Assembly (NCBI GenBank): GCA_052389895.1
Contig: JBQTHM010000023.1
Coordinates: forward strand, 1 to 64,000
Length of the DNA: 64,000 bases
Origin: CAVVXX01 sp052389895
Lineage (GTDB): Bacteria > Pseudomonadota > Alphaproteobacteria > Micropepsales > Micropepsaceae
Direction: 5' to 3'
Shown here: in pieces, positions 16,784 to 25,094 of the stretch
Position numbering within the stretch: the first letter of the stretch is position 1
Layout of the letters: every line of letters starts with the position of its first letter
The notes under the pieces: generated by a model
Databases searched by the model: none
The model's input: only the letters and a program-made list of their open reading frames with translations
Told to the model about the DNA's origin: nothing
Translations under genes and position numbers: made by a program

Positions 16784-17715
16784 TGGCCGCCGCACTCGCC
16801 ATCGACGTAAAGGGCCTGACCAAACGCTTTGGCCGCAAAGTTGCGGTGAACGAAATCGATATCACCGTGCCCGAAGGCGAAGTATGGGGGTTTCTCGGCC
16901 CCAACGGCAGCGGCAAGACCACCACCATTCGCATGCTGTGCGGGCTGCTCAGGCCGGATGCTGGCAGCGGCACCTGCCTCGGCCACGACATTCGCAGCGA
17001 GACCGACCTGATCAAGCGCGATGTCGGCTACATGACCCAGCGGTTTTCCTATTGGGAAGACCTTTCCATCCGCGAAAACCTCGAATTCGTCGCGCGCATG
17101 TACGACGTGGCCGAAGCGCAAGCGCGCGTCGACGAATCAATCGGGCGGCTCGGCCTTACCGACCGGCGGCAGCAGCTCGCGGGCGAGCTGTCCGGCGGAT
17201 GGAAGCAAAGGCTCGCGCTTGCCGCCTGCATGCTACACGAACCCAAACTGTTGTTGCTCGACGAGCCTACGTCGGGCGTCGATCCCCAGGCGCGGCGCGA
17301 TTTCTGGGATGAAATCCACCGCTTGAGCCAGTTGGGCCTCACTGTGCTCGTCAGCACGCATTACATGGACGAGGCCGAACGCTGCGACCGCATCGTCTAC
17401 ATCAGTTTCGGCGACATAATCGCGCGCGGAACCGTTGCCGATGTCATTCGCCAGTCGGGCCTCATCACTTTCGTGGTCGAAGGCGAAGGCGCGCGCCGGC
17501 TGATGGAAGAGCTGGAACGCAGGCCGGGCGCGGAGCACGTCGCCTTTTTCGGCGCCGCGCTGCACGTCAGCGGGCGCAATCGCGCCGCACTGGAGGCGGC
17601 GCTCGCGCCCTATCGGAGCAGGCCGGACCTCGCCATCCGCGAAGAGCCGCCCAGCCTGGAAGACGTTTTCATTCATTTGCAGCGCCGCGCGGGCAAGGAT
17701 TTGGGCCAGCCATGA
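16783..17715 (+). CDS. ABC transporter ATP-binding protein (drug or lipid efflux type)
   Basis: 310 residues with Walker A at 39-46 (GPNGSGKT), the ABC signature LSGGWKQR (136-143), Walker B (LLLLDEPTSGVD, 156-167) and the H-loop His (STHYMDEAERCD). The C-terminal extension after residue 220 is usual for ATPases paired with ABC-2 permeases (YbhF/DrrA-like). The start overlaps the HlyD stop (taATG) and the 3' end overlaps the permease. The substrate is unknown; multidrug or lipid export is the usual role of this arrangement. Confidence 0.92.
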   Translation: MAAALAIDVKGLTKRFGRKVAVNEIDITVPEGEVWGFLGPNGSGKTTTIRMLCGLLRPDAGSGTCLGHDIRSETDLIKRDVGYMTQRFSYWEDLSIRENLEFVARMYDVAEAQARVDESIGRLGLTDRRQQLAGELSGGWKQRLALAACMLHEPKLLLLDEPTSGVDPQARRDFWDEIHRLSQLGLTVLVSTHYMDEAERCDRIVYISFGDIIARGTVADVIRQSGLITFVVEGEGARRLMEELERRPGAEHVAFFGAALHVSGRNRAALEAALAPYRSRPDLAIREEPPSLEDVFIHLQRRAGKDLGQP

Positions 17716-18857
17716 AGTTCGATCTCGCCGGGCGTTTTTCCTGGCCGCGCTTCAAAGCGCTGTTCATCAAAGAATTCATCCAGATGCGGCGCGATCGCGC
17801 CACCTTCGCCATGATGGCGGGCGTGCCGCTTTTGCAGCTGCTGCTGTTCGGCTTTGCCATAAACATGGACCCCAAAGCGCTGCCAACCGCGGTCGATATC
17901 GCGGACAGCGGCCCCTATGCCCGCTCCATTGTCGCGGCGTTACAGAACTCTAGCTACTTCCGGATTGTCGCCGTCGTCCGTTCGCCGGCACAGGCCAGCG
18001 AGCTGCTCGACCGCGGCGACGTCGCCTTTTCGGTCAGCATCCCGCAAGATTTTTCGCGCGACCTTGTTCGCGGCACGAAACCGCAGGTGCTGATCGAAGC
18101 CGACGCAACCGATCCCGCGGCGGCTTCAAACGCGCTCGGCGCGCTGTCCGCGCTTGCCACCAGCGCGCTGAGAAACGATCTTGTCGGTACGCTCGCCGCA
18201 AAAAGCGGCGAGCCCCCGTTCGAGATGGTGGTCCATCGCCGCTACAACCCCGAAGCCAATACCGCCTACAACATCGTGCCCGGGCTGCTTGCCATCATCC
18301 TGACCATGACAATGGTGACGATCACCTCCATCGCCATTACGCGCGAGCGTGAGCGCGGCACGCTGGAAAACCTGCTTGCCATGCCGGCGCACCCTTTCGA
18401 AGTCATGCTGGCGAAAATCATTCCCTTCGTCTTCGTGGGCTACATACAGGTTTGCCTGGTGCTGCTCGGCGCAAGATACATTTTCGATGTGCCCATGCTG
18501 GGCTCGCTGCTGTTGCTATTCGGTACGGTGGGCGTGTTCATCGCCGCCAATCTGGCGGTGGGTTTCACATTCTCGACGTTTGCGCAGTCCCAGCTTCAGG
18601 CCGTGCAGATGTCGATCTTCTTCCTGCTCCCCTCCATCCTTCTGTCGGGTTTTGCCTTCCCCTTCCGCGGCATGCCCGATTGGGCGCAGGCGATCGGCGA
18701 GATTCTTCCCGCCACGCACTTTCTTCGCGTGGTGCGCGGCATCCTGCTCAAGGGCAACGGATTGGCGGAAATCTGGCCCAACCTGTGGCCGATATTTCTT
18801 TTCCTTCTGGTTGCGGGCGCGCTCGCCATGCTGCGCTACCGCCGCACGCTGGATTAG
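17712..18857 (+). CDS. ABC-2 type permease (YbhR/YbhS-like)
   Basis: 381 residues. One N-terminal transmembrane helix (MAGVPLLQLLLFGFAINMD), a large periplasmic domain (about 50-180), and five further helices. It contains the ABC-2 signature region ITRERERGTLENLLAMP and ends with the conserved PATHFLRVVRGILLKGNG. It is the membrane partner of the preceding ATPase. Only one permease is present, so it should act as a homodimer, whereas the E. coli ybhGFSR operon has two permeases. Confidence 0.9.
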   Translation: MKFDLAGRFSWPRFKALFIKEFIQMRRDRATFAMMAGVPLLQLLLFGFAINMDPKALPTAVDIADSGPYARSIVAALQNSSYFRIVAVVRSPAQASELLDRGDVAFSVSIPQDFSRDLVRGTKPQVLIEADATDPAAASNALGALSALATSALRNDLVGTLAAKSGEPPFEMVVHRRYNPEANTAYNIVPGLLAIILTMTMVTITSIAITRERERGTLENLLAMPAHPFEVMLAKIIPFVFVGYIQVCLVLLGARYIFDVPMLGSLLLLFGTVGVFIAANLAVGFTFSTFAQSQLQAVQMSIFFLLPSILLSGFAFPFRGMPDWAQAIGEILPATHFLRVVRGILLKGNGLAEIWPNLWPIFLFLLVAGALAMLRYRRTLD

Positions 18858-18953
18858 CGGGCACAACCGATCAAATTTGAGCGGTTGCATTCACTTGCCA
18901 TTCGCGCCCGGGCAGTAGCATGATTTTCGCGGCGGAACGGGGGTTCCTTCTAA

Positions 18954-19484
18954 ATGTTGCGAGTTGCAAGGCTTGCCGCGCTGGCGGCGATCGCCGGCGC
19001 CTGCGCGGCGTGTGCCAGCGGCGGTGTCCGGCAGGCGGAGGATGCGCCGGCGCTTGTGCAGACGTCGAACCATCTCGAATGTGCCGTCTACGCGCGCGAG
19101 CGTTCCGGTATCACGCTTTTCGGGGACGCCTATACCTGGTGGGACCAGGCGGCAGGCCGGTATCTGCGCGTGAACGCGCCTGCGGAAGGCGTTGTCCTGG
19201 TGCTCATGAACTACGCGGGCCCCAAGCGCGCGCACCTGGCGGTCGTCAGCAGGATCGTCTCCAGCCGTGAAATTCGCGTCGATCATGCGAACTGGCTCAA
19301 CGACGGCAACCTCTATCTCAACACGCCCGTCACGGACGTGAGCGCACAGAACGACTGGAGTCTCGTGCGCCTGTGGAACACGCGCGACGCTCACTGGGGC
19401 GGCAACACCTATCCGGTACAGGGCTTCATCGCGCCGCACGCGCCGCGGGATATAGCGCAAAACTTCGCGCCCGCCGGATTCTGA
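18954..19484 (+). CDS. CHAP-domain exported protein (putative peptidoglycan amidase/endopeptidase)
   Basis: 176 residues. The N-terminal signal (LRVARLAALAAIAGACAAC) could be processed as a lipoprotein, since two Cys residues lie near the cleavage region. The CHAP fold follows: the presumed nucleophile Cys in HLECAVYARERSGI, then GDAYTWWDQAAGRYLRVNAP, the catalytic His in RAHLAVVSRI, and HANWLNDG. CHAP enzymes cleave peptidoglycan peptides or amide links. The gene stands alone, followed by a long gene-free stretch. The cell-wall role is inferred from the domain. Confidence 0.82.
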   Translation: MLRVARLAALAAIAGACAACASGGVRQAEDAPALVQTSNHLECAVYARERSGITLFGDAYTWWDQAAGRYLRVNAPAEGVVLVLMNYAGPKRAHLAVVSRIVSSREIRVDHANWLNDGNLYLNTPVTDVSAQNDWSLVRLWNTRDAHWGGNTYPVQGFIAPHAPRDIAQNFAPAGF

Positions 19485-19555
19485 TTCGACAACCGGCTCG
19501 CGGCCCGTTGGCCGCACTGGCGCGCAGACCAGGCGATCGCCTTGCAAGTGTTTTT

Positions 19556-19571
19556 TGCTTCACGTGAAACA
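19556..19571. promoter_or_regulatory. parS-like ParB binding site
   Basis: TGCTTCACGTGAAACA matches the widely conserved chromosomal parS 16-mer TGTTTCACGTGAAACA at 15 of 16 positions. The central TTCACGTGAA is a perfect palindrome. It lies in non-coding DNA, 72 bases after the CHAP gene. No parA or parB gene is in the window. Chromosomal parS sites usually lie within tens to hundreds of kilobases of the origin. Confidence 0.65.
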
Positions 19572-19776
19572 TTTGCCTGCCCGGCGCTACCCAACGCCAT
19601 AAATTCCGCGCAATTCCTCGCAATCCCGCGCACGTAAACGCACGCGCAGATCGCCTTGAGAATCTTTGCGATTTTCCGAACGCGGGGCGCACTTCGTCCG
19701 CCCACTGGGAACGGATCTTTTTTAAGGTCTTCGTCGTTCGCGCATGCGCCGGCGCGTCATCCTGTATTTCACCTGC

Positions 19777-19804
19777 AACTCAAAGAGCCCAACTCAAAGA
19801 GCCG
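19777..19804 (+). repeat. Tandem 14-base direct repeat
   Basis: Two adjacent copies of AACTCAAAGAGCC plus one variable base (C in the first copy, G in the second). The second copy runs straight into the hairpin at 19801-19823. The role is unknown; possibilities are a regulator binding site or an RNA structural element. Confidence 0.6.
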
Positions 19805-19823
19805 CCTCTTTTTGCGAGGCGGC
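19801..19823 (+). other. Hairpin 1 of the intergenic region
   Basis: Perfect 8-bp stem GCCGCCTC/GAGGCGGC with a 7-base loop (TTTTTGC). There is no T-run after the stem, so a normal intrinsic terminator on the plus strand is unlikely. It may belong to a structured RNA with the two hairpins downstream. Confidence 0.5.
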
Positions 19824-19883
19824 AACCGGAATTGCTCTGCTGTGCGTGATGTAAAAAAGTGCGATCGCGTCGAATCATGTTTT

Positions 19884-19910
19884 GACCCGGCACGGCCTGG
19901 GCGCCGGGTC
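19884..19910 (+). other. Hairpin 2 of the intergenic region
   Basis: Perfect 8-bp stem GACCCGGC/GCCGGGTC with an 11-base loop. It is GC-rich and not followed by a T-run. Confidence 0.5.
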
Positions 19911-19948
19911 TGGCATCGGAGCGCAAAGTGTGCGCAGTGAACAAACGC

Positions 19949-19984
19949 GAACGGCGCGGAGGCCTGTTGGCCCTCGCGCCGTTC
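19949..19984 (+). other. Hairpin 3 of the intergenic region, long and stable
   Basis: Ten perfect pairs (GAACGGCGCG/CGCGCCGTTC), then a two-position mismatch and four more pairs (GGCC/GGCC) closed by a TGTT loop. It is the strongest structure in the region. No T-run follows, so it is more likely part of a structured RNA or a DNA-level cruciform than a terminator. Confidence 0.55.
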
Positions 19985-20449
19985 CGGTGCACTTCCGTGA
20001 ATATAAGAGATTTGGTGTGAGCAGCGCCGCGCTTCAAGACCCTGGCAAAAATTAATTCCCGGCGCTTTTCCCTTGCCAAATCAGCAGCTTAGCCGAAATC
20101 CGCTGCGGGGGCGCCCTCTTGAAATCCGGCAAAAATTTTTTTGAACGGCCTTGCGTCCGTCTTGGCGGGCTCGTGCGACCGCGCACGGCATTGGAGCGCG
20201 CCCGCATCGATCCGCGCCGACATTGCCGCGGATCGGGCGACGCGGGAGTGCAAGCGGGCGTTGAAGTTTGTGAATGCGCCGGGGCGCTAACCGTTATTTC
20301 CCGCGGTCCCCAATGGCTTGCTCGCGCCTCTGCGCTATTCTGTCTCGCCCCCCTGCTTTCACGCGGACGAGGGGTATAGGTTCCGCGCCCCTGACGGGTA
20401 CAGGCGCGGCCGGGATCGCACCTTTGGAAGCTTCAAGCGCAGTTTTTCC

Positions 20450-22372
20450 GTGAACGAAACCGCCACGCATCCGCCCGCCTCCGGCGATGGCAATCTCAAT
20501 GCTCCGCCGCGCCAAAGCCTCAAGCGCGAGAATCTGCTGCTCCTCGCCGCGCTCGGAATCGTCTACGGCGATATCGGCACGAGCCCGCTCTATGCCGTGC
20601 GCCAGTCGGTGTTGGCCGCGGGCGGCGAAACCCCGAACGAGATCGCGGTTCTCGGATCGCTGTCGCTGATTTTCTGGTCGCTCGTGATCGTCGTTACCAT
20701 CAAGTACGTGAGCCTTGTTCTTCGTGCCGACAACCGCGGCGAGGGCGGCGTGCTTGCCATAACTTCGCTGGCACATCGCGCGCCAGGACTCTCCCGCAGA
20801 ATGAAGAGCATAATCGCCTTTGTTGCGGTGCTGGGGCTCGCACTCTTTTTCGGCGATGGCTTGCTTACCCCGGCGATATCGGTTCTTGCGGCAGTAGAGG
20901 GGCTGAAGGTCGAAGAGCCGTCGCTGGCGCCGCTTGTGCTGCCGACAACTGTGGCGATCCTTGTCGGGCTCTTTCTTTTGCAAAGCCATGGCACCGCGCG
21001 CGTGGGGCGGCTGTTCGGGCCCATCGTGCTGGTGTGGTTTCTGACGCTGGGAACGTTTGGCCTGAATTCCATTGCGACGACGCCCGCCATACTGGCCGCG
21101 GTCAATCCCTACGAAGCCGCGCGCATGTTCCTGGCCGAGCCATGGATCGCCTTTGTCTCGCTGGGCGCGGTCGTGCTGGCGGTGACGGGCTGCGAGGCAC
21201 TTTACGCCGACATGGGCCATTTCGGACGGGGTCCGATCAAGGATGCATGGGTCTCGCTCGTGCTGCCTTGCCTCTTGTTAAATTATTTCGGGCAGGGCGC
21301 GGCGATCCTGCGCGATCCCGCCGCGCTGGATCATCCCTTTTATGCGGTAGCGCCCGCCGGCATGCATTATCCGCTCCTGGTGCTGGCGACGTTGGCTACC
21401 ATCATCGCCTCGCAGGCCGTCATTTCCGGCGTTTTTTCGCTTACGCGCCAGGCAGTGCTGCTGGGCAAGCTGCCGCGCATGCGGATTCGGCACACCTCCG
21501 CGACCGACTGGGGGCAGATTTATGTCCCGCGCGCCAACACCGTCATGCTGGTAGGCGTCATTACCATTGTCATGATTTTCCAGAGTTCGGATGCGCTGGG
21601 CACTGCGTACGGGGTCACCGTCACCGGGCTGATGATGATCGACACGTGCCTTATCTCGATCGTGGCGGCGAAAATCTGGGGCTGGGGCAGATGGGCGATC
21701 CTTCTTTTTGCCGGTCTCTTCTTCATCGACGCGGCATTTCTTTCCGCCAACGCGCTCAAGATTGTCGAAGGCGGCTGGCTTCCGGTTGCAGTTGCGATCA
21801 CAGCGCTGATCTTCATGGGCGCCTGGCGCGAAGGACGCAAGATTTTCGTCGAGCGCGCGCACGGCAGCGGGCTGTCACTGGAGAACTTTTTGCCGCGCGC
21901 GGACAAGACGCCGCTGCGCGTCGCCGGGACTGCCATCTATATGGCCGGCAGACTGGATCAGGTCCCCCACGCGCTGCTGCACAATCTCAAGCATAACCAG
22001 GTGCTGCACGAACGCGTGATAATTCTGCATGTGATGGTCGAGGACATCCCCTTTGTACCGCCGGAGAGGCGCATTCACGTGCAGAAGCTCGGCAAGGGCT
22101 TTTATACGATGGAGCTCCATTTCGGGTTCTTCGAAGAATCCGACGTGCCGCGAGCACTCGAAGCCGCGCGCGCATTCGGGCTTGCCATCGACCTCGATCA
22201 CACGACCTTTTTCGTGGGCCGCGAAACCATCGTCCGTTCGGCCAAGCCGACCATGAGCCGCTGGCGCACCAAATTGTTCATGACCATGGCTGCCGCCGCG
22301 GAACCGCCGGCGCAATTCTATCGCCTGCCGCCGGGGCGCGTGGTGGAGCTAGGCGCCCAAATCGAAATGTAG
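20450..22372 (+). CDS. kup: Low-affinity potassium uptake protein Kup
   Basis: K+:H+ symporter of the KUP/HAK/KT family. It is about 640 residues from the GTG at 20450 (VNETATHPP). The family signature LGIVYGDIGTSPLYAVRQ begins the first helix. About 12 transmembrane helices follow, then a cytoplasmic C-terminal domain (from about residue 470). The frame is open to 20318, but the first 44 residues look non-coding. No good ribosome binding site decides the start. A KefB-like K+ antiporter lies 730 bases further on, on the other strand. Confidence 0.93.
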   Translation: MNETATHPPASGDGNLNAPPRQSLKRENLLLLAALGIVYGDIGTSPLYAVRQSVLAAGGETPNEIAVLGSLSLIFWSLVIVVTIKYVSLVLRADNRGEGGVLAITSLAHRAPGLSRRMKSIIAFVAVLGLALFFGDGLLTPAISVLAAVEGLKVEEPSLAPLVLPTTVAILVGLFLLQSHGTARVGRLFGPIVLVWFLTLGTFGLNSIATTPAILAAVNPYEAARMFLAEPWIAFVSLGAVVLAVTGCEALYADMGHFGRGPIKDAWVSLVLPCLLLNYFGQGAAILRDPAALDHPFYAVAPAGMHYPLLVLATLATIIASQAVISGVFSLTRQAVLLGKLPRMRIRHTSATDWGQIYVPRANTVMLVGVITIVMIFQSSDALGTAYGVTVTGLMMIDTCLISIVAAKIWGWGRWAILLFAGLFFIDAAFLSANALKIVEGGWLPVAVAITALIFMGAWREGRKIFVERAHGSGLSLENFLPRADKTPLRVAGTAIYMAGRLDQVPHALLHNLKHNQVLHERVIILHVMVEDIPFVPPERRIHVQKLGKGFYTMELHFGFFEESDVPRALEAARAFGLAIDLDHTTFFVGRETIVRSAKPTMSRWRTKLFMTMAAAAEPPAQFYRLPPGRVVELGAQIEM

Positions 22373-22418
22373 TCACTTGGCTCCAATTACGCCGTTTCCG
22401 GCGGCATCGCTTGCAGCC

Positions 22419-23090
22419 TCAATTCCATACGGCGCCGCTGTAGAAAAAGCGCCCTAGCCCAACCGTAAAGATCAGGCAGCCGTACAGCGTGTGCTCGAGA
22501 CAGACAAGCAGCAGCGACTGGTTGCGCGCGTAATCGCGCGCGAACAAAAATCCACCGATCGCCGACATGACGACGGCAACGCCATTCAGAAGAATCATAT
22601 GGCCGTAGCCAAAGGCCAGCGCGGAGGCCGCGACATAGCCCCACTGGCGGCCAAACAGGGGCGCATAGCGGTGAAAGAGAAATGCCCGGAAGATCATTTC
22701 TTGCGGCCAGACGGAAAGCAGCGGGTAAAGTAACATTACCATCAGCCAGACGTCGGGCCTTTCGCGCGGGAAGGCCAGAAAAGCGTCAGGCATAATGAAC
22801 CAGGTGAGCGCGGCGACCGCCGGCGCAAGCACGGCAAAGCGCAGCAAAATGGGGCGAAGATTTCGCCAGAACTGGCGGATGTCGGTTTTGAGCCGCGGAA
22901 GACCGCGCGTAACCCGATATGCCAGGAACGCGCCGATCCAAAGCAGGCCGACCAGAAGCGCGCGTTCCTTTATCGCTACGATCACCAGCGGCAAGCCGAT
23001 GAAGACAAGGGAAAATTCGGCTGCCAGCAAGAGTTTCTCCTTGGAGAATTGCGCCAGCCAGGAAGTTTTCGTGCCGTTGATGCGCGTCAT
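22419..23090 (-). CDS. CPBP-family intramembrane metalloprotease-like protein
   Basis: 223 residues with about six to eight hydrophobic helices. The CAAX-protease/bacteriocin-processing motifs are present in variant form: motif 1 reads PQEMIFRAFLF (QExxxR instead of EExxxR), motif 2 is FGYGHMI (His kept), and motif 3 is HTLYGCLIF (His kept, Asn replaced by Gly). One of the two motif-1 glutamates is therefore missing, so protease activity is uncertain. It starts 12 bases after the stop-side end of the antiporter gene on the same strand and is probably co-transcribed with it. The substrate is unknown. Confidence 0.8.
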   Translation of the reverse strand: MTRINGTKTSWLAQFSKEKLLLAAEFSLVFIGLPLVIVAIKERALLVGLLWIGAFLAYRVTRGLPRLKTDIRQFWRNLRPILLRFAVLAPAVAALTWFIMPDAFLAFPRERPDVWLMVMLLYPLLSVWPQEMIFRAFLFHRYAPLFGRQWGYVAASALAFGYGHMILLNGVAVVMSAIGGFLFARDYARNQSLLLVCLEHTLYGCLIFTVGLGRFFYSGAVWN

Positions 23091-23101
23091 CGATGTTTCC
23101 T

Positions 23102-24910
23102 TCAGCTCTTGCGCTTGGCGCGGTCGCGCACGCGCGGCACAGGCGGTACCCCGGCGTGCCCGGCGAATGTCTGAATCTCTTTGCGCATTTGTGCGCGGCG
23201 GTCGTGAATGGAGGCGATCACGTTTCCCATCGGCAGGCCGATATCGGCCAGCAGCGCCTCGCTCAATTGCAGGCTGGCCTCTACCGTTTCGGGCACCGCG
23301 TTACTCGCGCCCCGTTCGTAGAGACGGCCCGCGTGCCGCGCATCGCGCGCGCGCACGACGATGGGCAAAGCGCTGCGGGCCTTGCGCGCAACCGCCACAA
23401 CCTCTTCCGCGCCGGTTGGCGAATCCATGGTGACGACGAGCGCCCGCGCCGAAGCCAGGCCGAAATTTTGCAGGATCATGGGGTTCGTCGCGTCGCCATA
23501 GAAAACCGGTGCGCCCGCGGCGCGGGCCTGCGCCGCCACATCGGCGTCGTAATCGACCGCAACGTAATCGATGCCATGCGCCGTCAACAGGCTGGCCACG
23601 ACCTGGCCGACGCGGCCATAACCTACAACGATCACGCGCGGCGCCTCGAACAGACCATCGGGCACCAGAAGCGACGGCTCGATTGCTTCCTTAGATTCCA
23701 GTTTGCCTGAAAGAAATTTTCCCAGGGCGGAAAGAAACGGCGTTAGCGCCATGGTGACCGCGGTCACGATCAGCGCGATTTCGCCCGTGCCCTTGCCGAG
23801 CAGCCCGAAAGCGGCTGCGGCGCTCAACACCACAAAACTGAATTCGCCGGCAGGACCCAGCAAAAGCGACGATTGCAGCGCGCTGCGCGCCGGCACATCG
23901 AAAAGACGGGCGGGCAGGTAGGCGAGCGCAGCCTTGCCCAGGATGAGCGCCGCCGCCAGTCCCGCAACCAGCAGCGGCGCTGCGGCTATAGCGGCGAGAT
24001 TGAGCGTCATGCCCATGCTGATGAGGAATACGCCAAGCAGAAGCCCTTTGAACGGTTCGATCAGCACTTCGATCTGACGGCGGTATTCGGTTTCGGCGAG
24101 CAACAGACCGGCGAGCAACGCGCCCATTGCCATCGAAAAGCCCGCGGCTTCGGCGGCTGCCGCCCCGCCAAGCACCACGAGCAGGCAGGCCGCCATGAAA
24201 AGTTCGGGGCTCCTGGTGCGGGCGACCGAACGAAAAAGCGGACGCAGCAAGAGCCGGCCCGCCGCAATGATGGCAACAACGGCCAGCACCGCCTGCCCGA
24301 GCGAGTAGACAAAACCCAGGATGCTCTGGCCGTCGGGCGTGGCCCCGGCCAAGCCCATTATCGAGACCGCGAACAGGATGGGAATAACGGCAATGTCCTG
24401 AAAAAGAAGAACGGAGAAGCTGGTGCGCCCGGTACCGGTCATGAGCCGCTTTTCTTCGGAAAGAATGTGCACGCAAATCGCCGTAGAGGAGAGCGAGAGT
24501 GCAAGACCGATCACTATCGAGGCGTCGCGGCTCTCTCCGAGCGCGAACGCAACCAACGCGATCGCGGCCGCCGAGAGCACGACCTGGAGCGGGCCGAGAC
24601 CGAAGACCAGGCGGCGCATCAAAATCAGGCGTTCGAACGACAACTCGAGACCGATCATGAACATGACGAAGACGACGCCGAATTCGGCAACCGCCTGCAT
24701 GCCTGCCCGATCGGAAAGGGCGATCCAGCCGAGGCCGGGGATTTCGCCCACCAGCGCGCCGGCCGCCGATGGTCCCAGGATCATGCCGATAAGAATGAAG
24801 CCGAATACCGGGCTGAGTTTCAGGCGGTGAAATACGGGAATGACCAGGCAGACCGCGCCGAGCACGATCAGCACCTGTTGCAGAAAGGCGAATTCTACCT
24901 GGCTATGCAC
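23102..24910 (-). CDS. Monovalent cation:proton antiporter-2 (KefB/KefC-like)
   Basis: 602 residues from a GTG at 24910. The N-terminal Na+/H+ exchanger domain has about 12 helices (10-385). It is followed by a TrkA-N/RCK domain with a Rossmann fold (VIVVGYGRVGQVVASLL, from about 417). A TrkA-C domain is absent. The protein should export K+ (or Na+) in exchange for H+ under control of a nucleotide or glutathione-like ligand. Together with kup it forms a small K+ homeostasis neighbourhood. Confidence 0.9.
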   Translation of the reverse strand: MHSQVEFAFLQQVLIVLGAVCLVIPVFHRLKLSPVFGFILIGMILGPSAAGALVGEIPGLGWIALSDRAGMQAVAEFGVVFVMFMIGLELSFERLILMRRLVFGLGPLQVVLSAAAIALVAFALGESRDASIVIGLALSLSSTAICVHILSEEKRLMTGTGRTSFSVLLFQDIAVIPILFAVSIMGLAGATPDGQSILGFVYSLGQAVLAVVAIIAAGRLLLRPLFRSVARTRSPELFMAACLLVVLGGAAAAEAAGFSMAMGALLAGLLLAETEYRRQIEVLIEPFKGLLLGVFLISMGMTLNLAAIAAAPLLVAGLAAALILGKAALAYLPARLFDVPARSALQSSLLLGPAGEFSFVVLSAAAAFGLLGKGTGEIALIVTAVTMALTPFLSALGKFLSGKLESKEAIEPSLLVPDGLFEAPRVIVVGYGRVGQVVASLLTAHGIDYVAVDYDADVAAQARAAGAPVFYGDATNPMILQNFGLASARALVVTMDSPTGAEEVVAVARKARSALPIVVRARDARHAGRLYERGASNAVPETVEASLQLSEALLADIGLPMGNVIASIHDRRAQMRKEIQTFAGHAGVPPVPRVRDRAKRKS

Positions 24911-24961
24911 GCGCCATGTTTACGGCAAAGGTGCGGGGGAAGGAAATTTCTCGTGCGACTC

Positions 24962-25037
24962 TGGTGCCGCCTGCGTGACTCGAACACGCGACCCACGCAT
25001 TACGAATGCGTTGCTCTACCGGCTGAGCTAAGGCGGC
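24962..25037 (-). tRNA. tRNA-Thr (anticodon CGT)
   Basis: Read on the minus strand, the 76-base sequence folds as a complete tRNA. The acceptor stem is GCCGCCT/AGGCGGC, the D-arm is GCTC...GAGC, and the anticodon stem is ACGCA/TGCGT with loop TTCGTAA (anticodon CGT). The T-arm is GCGTG-TTCGAGT-CACGC, with discriminator A and an encoded CCA end. It reads ACG codons, which are common in a GC-rich genome. Confidence 0.95.
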
Positions 25038-25094
25038 CCTTCGTTTCGCGGGCCGGACGTTAGGCGCGAAACACCCAGCGCGCAACCGACGGCG

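Larger units (their letters stand above)
19485..20449. other. Long gene-free intergenic region upstream of kup
   Basis: About 965 bases without a convincing coding frame, unusual for this dense window. It holds a parS-like site (19556-19571), a tandem 14-base direct repeat (19777-19804), and three strong hairpins (19801-19823, 19884-19910, 19949-19984). The composition around 19540-19760 is less GC-rich than the flanking genes. A small RNA gene, a chromosome-organising site or a kup leader could lie here. I recognise no known RNA family in it. Confidence 0.6.
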
